From: Verrucomicrobiales bacterium
Lineage (GTDB): Bacteria > Verrucomicrobiota > Verrucomicrobiia > Verrucomicrobiales > V1-33
NCBI GenBank assembly: GCA_028293305.1
Contig: JAQGPD010000174.1
Coordinates: 1-7,483, forward strand
Length of the DNA: 7,483 nt
Direction of reading: 5' to 3'
Below the pieces are notes generated by a model, which ran no database searches, had not been told where the DNA came from, and worked only from the letters and a program-made list of their open reading frames with translations. Below, piece after piece: positions 5,920 to 7,483 of this stretch. Each line of letters opens with the position of its first letter. Positions within the stretch are counted from its first letter, which is position 1. The position numbers and the translations under genes were made by a program.

Positions 5920-6789
5920 TCAGCCGAAGGCCTGCCGCAAACCCCGCAGAGCATCCGCTCCCACCCGCAGCACGTCCCCGGCATACCTCCCCCAGCATGT
6001 GGCGAAGTCCTTCATACTCAAGTCGGGAGCCGCCGCCGTGAGCAGCAGCGCGAGCAGCAGGACATTGATCAGGTAGATCAATGCCCCGGAAAAAAAAACT
6101 CCATTGATCCTCAAATCCGGCTGATCCTTGAACACCATCCAAAGCGTGAAGGTGATGTGGAACCCCCAGGTGACCCCCATCATCAGAAAAACGCCCCACA
6201 ACGGACGGAATCCGAAACCCCCAGGCAGCGGCAGGCGCGTGGTGAGGTCGAAAAACGTGCCAGCCAGCAGACACAACGGCACCAGAATCACCGTGTAGAG
6301 CGGGACAAAATATGGCGATAGCGCGATCAGAATGTTATTTTTATCCGTCAAAACATGCCCGCCTTTCGCCGTCACATGGAAGTGCGTCACCCGGCCCCCG
6401 CACAGGATGGTGAAGATGGCGTGGGTCATTTCATGCGCCCACACATAAAGCCACACCGGCCGCGGGAGCCATAAAAAGGCGATGGTCCACAGGAGCGTCC
6501 CCAAGCCAAAAAACCAGAAGGCGGGAGTCTTCCAAAACGACAGTCCCATGGAATCCAAAAACCCGGAAGCCAGGGCCCGGGTGGTGATCAAACAGGCGGG
6601 AACCAAAAACACCCAGGCAATCCAAAGGTAAATCTGCCGGACGGAAATGGTGCGCGGCGGCCGCAGCATGGACCCCGCCGTCCGACTGGCCAGAACCTTG
6701 GCCCGCTTGGCCGGGGGCAGCCGACGGTTCGCCGGTGCCCGCCGCGCCACCAATTCATCGGTATCCTGGGAGCGACGGGTTCGGGACAT
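5920..6789 (-). CDS. Membrane zinc metalloprotease, M50-like
   Basis: This 289-aa protein is predicted to be a polytopic membrane protease. The first 50 residues are basic (many Arg and Lys) and probably cytoplasmic. About six hydrophobic stretches follow, at roughly 53-73, 88-108, 111-130, 153-178, 197-220 and 231-252. The zinc-binding motif HEMTH (His119, Glu120, His123) sits in WLYVWAHEMTHAIF, inside a hydrophobic segment as in M50 enzymes. GGRVTHFHVTAKGGHV and IALSPYFVPLYT follow it. Asp225 in KDQPDLRING is a candidate third ligand. There is no PDZ domain, so it is unlike RseP and closer to the small M50B-type proteins. The substrate is unknown, and sigma-factor or envelope signalling is possible by analogy only. 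The frame is open up to 6891, but the promoter at 6827-6855 lies inside that extension, so the start is 6789. No Shine-Dalgarno site is seen. Confidence 0.82.
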   Translation of the reverse strand: MSRTRRSQDTDELVARRAPANRRLPPAKRAKVLASRTAGSMLRPPRTISVRQIYLWIAWVFLVPACLITTRALASGFLDSMGLSFWKTPAFWFFGLGTLLWTIAFLWLPRPVWLYVWAHEMTHAIFTILCGGRVTHFHVTAKGGHVLTDKNNILIALSPYFVPLYTVILVPLCLLAGTFFDLTTRLPLPGGFGFRPLWGVFLMMGVTWGFHITFTLWMVFKDQPDLRINGVFFSGALIYLINVLLLALLLTAAAPDLSMKDFATCWGRYAGDVLRVGADALRGLRQAFG

Positions 6790-6826
6790 GGTGAAGGCTG
6801 GCGGCAAATAACGGGAAGGGGCGTTG

Positions 6827-6855
6827 AATATAAGATAAACTAAAAAATGTGCCAA
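6827..6855 (-). promoter_or_regulatory. Strong sigma70-type promoter for the M50-like protease gene
   Basis: On the minus strand TTGGCA (6855-6850) and TATATT (6832-6827) each match five of six consensus bases and are exactly 17 bp apart. An A-rich stretch just upstream (about 6861-6876, read on the minus strand) could serve as an UP element. Transcription would begin near 6820, leaving a leader of about 30 bases before the ATG at 6789. This is the clearest promoter in the window and it excludes the longer reading of the gene. Confidence 0.72.
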
Positions 6856-6944
6856 GAATCTTTCCCTTTTTCCATGCAACTTTTCGGACACCGCCGACAG
6901 CCCAAACGCAGCCCAAACTCCCGGCCCCCTGCCCGCCCGTTGAC

Positions 6945-7483
6945 TCAGCGCGTGGGAACTCCGGGTTCAGACGTCTCCAGCCCGGTGGGCATCAGAAGCA
7001 GTTTCTCCAACTCCGGCGCCGCCCGTTCCGCCGAGTGGCCGCGGTTGACCGCCAACCACTTGCCGTCCGGACTGAACCCTAGCCAACCCGTGACGTTGGG
7101 CTGCTCGATGATCGCAACCTCGGTCGCGGTCTCCAGATTCCAGAGCCGGACCGCCTCGAAATTCCCCAAACTGGCCAGGGTTTTCCCTCCGGGGGCGTAG
7201 GCCACGCAATTCACATCCTGCACGTGTCCGCGCAAAACTCCCTGCGGCGCGCCCGTGGCGGTGTCCCATAGCCGCAGGGTCGCATCCACACTCCCGCTGG
7301 CCAGTTGCCGGCCATCCGGAGAAAACGCGAGAGTGGTGATCTGAGCCAGATGCCCCTCCAGACTCAAAACCGCACGGCTTTCAATATCAATGAGTTTCAC
7401 CACCGCAGCCGTGCTTCCCGCCACCGCCAGCAGCCGGCCATCCGTGCTCAATGTCACCGGCAGGCTCAATCCACCCGACGGCC
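6945..7483 (-). CDS. WD40-repeat protein, C-terminal part (5' end beyond window)
   Basis: The frame is open to the right edge, so the gene starts outside the window and only about 178 C-terminal residues are seen. They form at least three WD40 blades plus a degenerate last one. The repeat marks are SLEGH followed by TTLAFSPDGRQLASGS and LRLWDTATG, then LRGH with VAYAPGGKTLAS and VRLWNLET, then LGFSPDGKWLAV. Such blades build a beta-propeller that serves as a protein-binding platform. In bacteria of this kind they are often joined to a kinase, protease or cytochrome domain, which cannot be judged here. The protein ends in a polar tail, EPGVPTR, before TGA at 6945-6947. It precedes the M50-like gene on the same strand, but that gene has its own promoter in the 155-bp gap. 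No hairpin terminator is seen after its stop. Confidence 0.88.
   Translation of the reverse strand, partial: PSGGLSLPVTLSTDGRLLAVAGSTAAVVKLIDIESRAVLSLEGHLAQITTLAFSPDGRQLASGSVDATLRLWDTATGAPQGVLRGHVQDVNCVAYAPGGKTLASLGNFEAVRLWNLETATEVAIIEQPNVTGWLGFSPDGKWLAVNRGHSAERAAPELEKLLLMPTGLETSEPGVPTR

Noticed and set aside
5722..6321. A 199-codon plus-strand frame across the amidase-M50 gap
   Set aside because: It is Arg/Gln/Pro-rich with no domain, and it spans two real genes on the other strand and the promoter between them.

Overview
The window is GC-rich (roughly 60%), densely coding DNA from a bacterial chromosome. Codon third positions are mostly G or C. Several features together suggest the PVC group, most likely Verrucomicrobia: a Gfo/Idh/MocA oxidoreductase, a WD40 protein, an amidase with a stalk-like N-terminal domain and a twin-arginine leader, and little use of Shine-Dalgarno sites. 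That placement is an inference from gene types, not from a marker gene.

Layout from left to right. Positions 2-88 (+) are the 3' end of an unrecognised gene. Its stop codon overlaps, tail to tail, the stop of a small lipoprotein-like gene (85-309, -). A divergent gap leads to an M29-like metallo-aminopeptidase (466-1650, +). A 213-bp gap with a tandem 11-bp repeat and a perfect 14-bp inverted repeat precedes the Gfo/Idh/MocA oxidoreductase (1864-3084, +). A convergent gap of about 195 bp follows, with one terminator for each strand. The right half is all on the minus strand. In order of transcription it holds a WD40 gene cut by the window edge (6945-7483), a membrane zinc metalloprotease of M50 type (5920-6789), an N-acetylmuramoyl-L-alanine amidase (4770-5822) and a secreted C39-like cysteine peptidase (3279-4649).

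The three complete minus-strand genes are all envelope-directed (membrane protease, peptidoglycan amidase, exported peptidase), but the gaps of 97-155 bp and candidate internal promoters suggest separate transcription units rather than a tight operon. The best promoter (TTGGCA, 17 bp, TATATT) lies before the M50 gene and settles its start codon. The oxidoreductase and the aminopeptidase look cytoplasmic.

I found no rRNA, tRNA, CRISPR array, insertion sequence, phage gene or defence system. I do not see a clear undescribed system. The points most worth a second look are the hairpin before the oxidoreductase, the nonamer it shares with the amidase promoter region, the altered active site of the M29-like protein, the large uncharacterised N-terminal part of the C39-like protein, and the absence of Shine-Dalgarno sites before all six complete genes.
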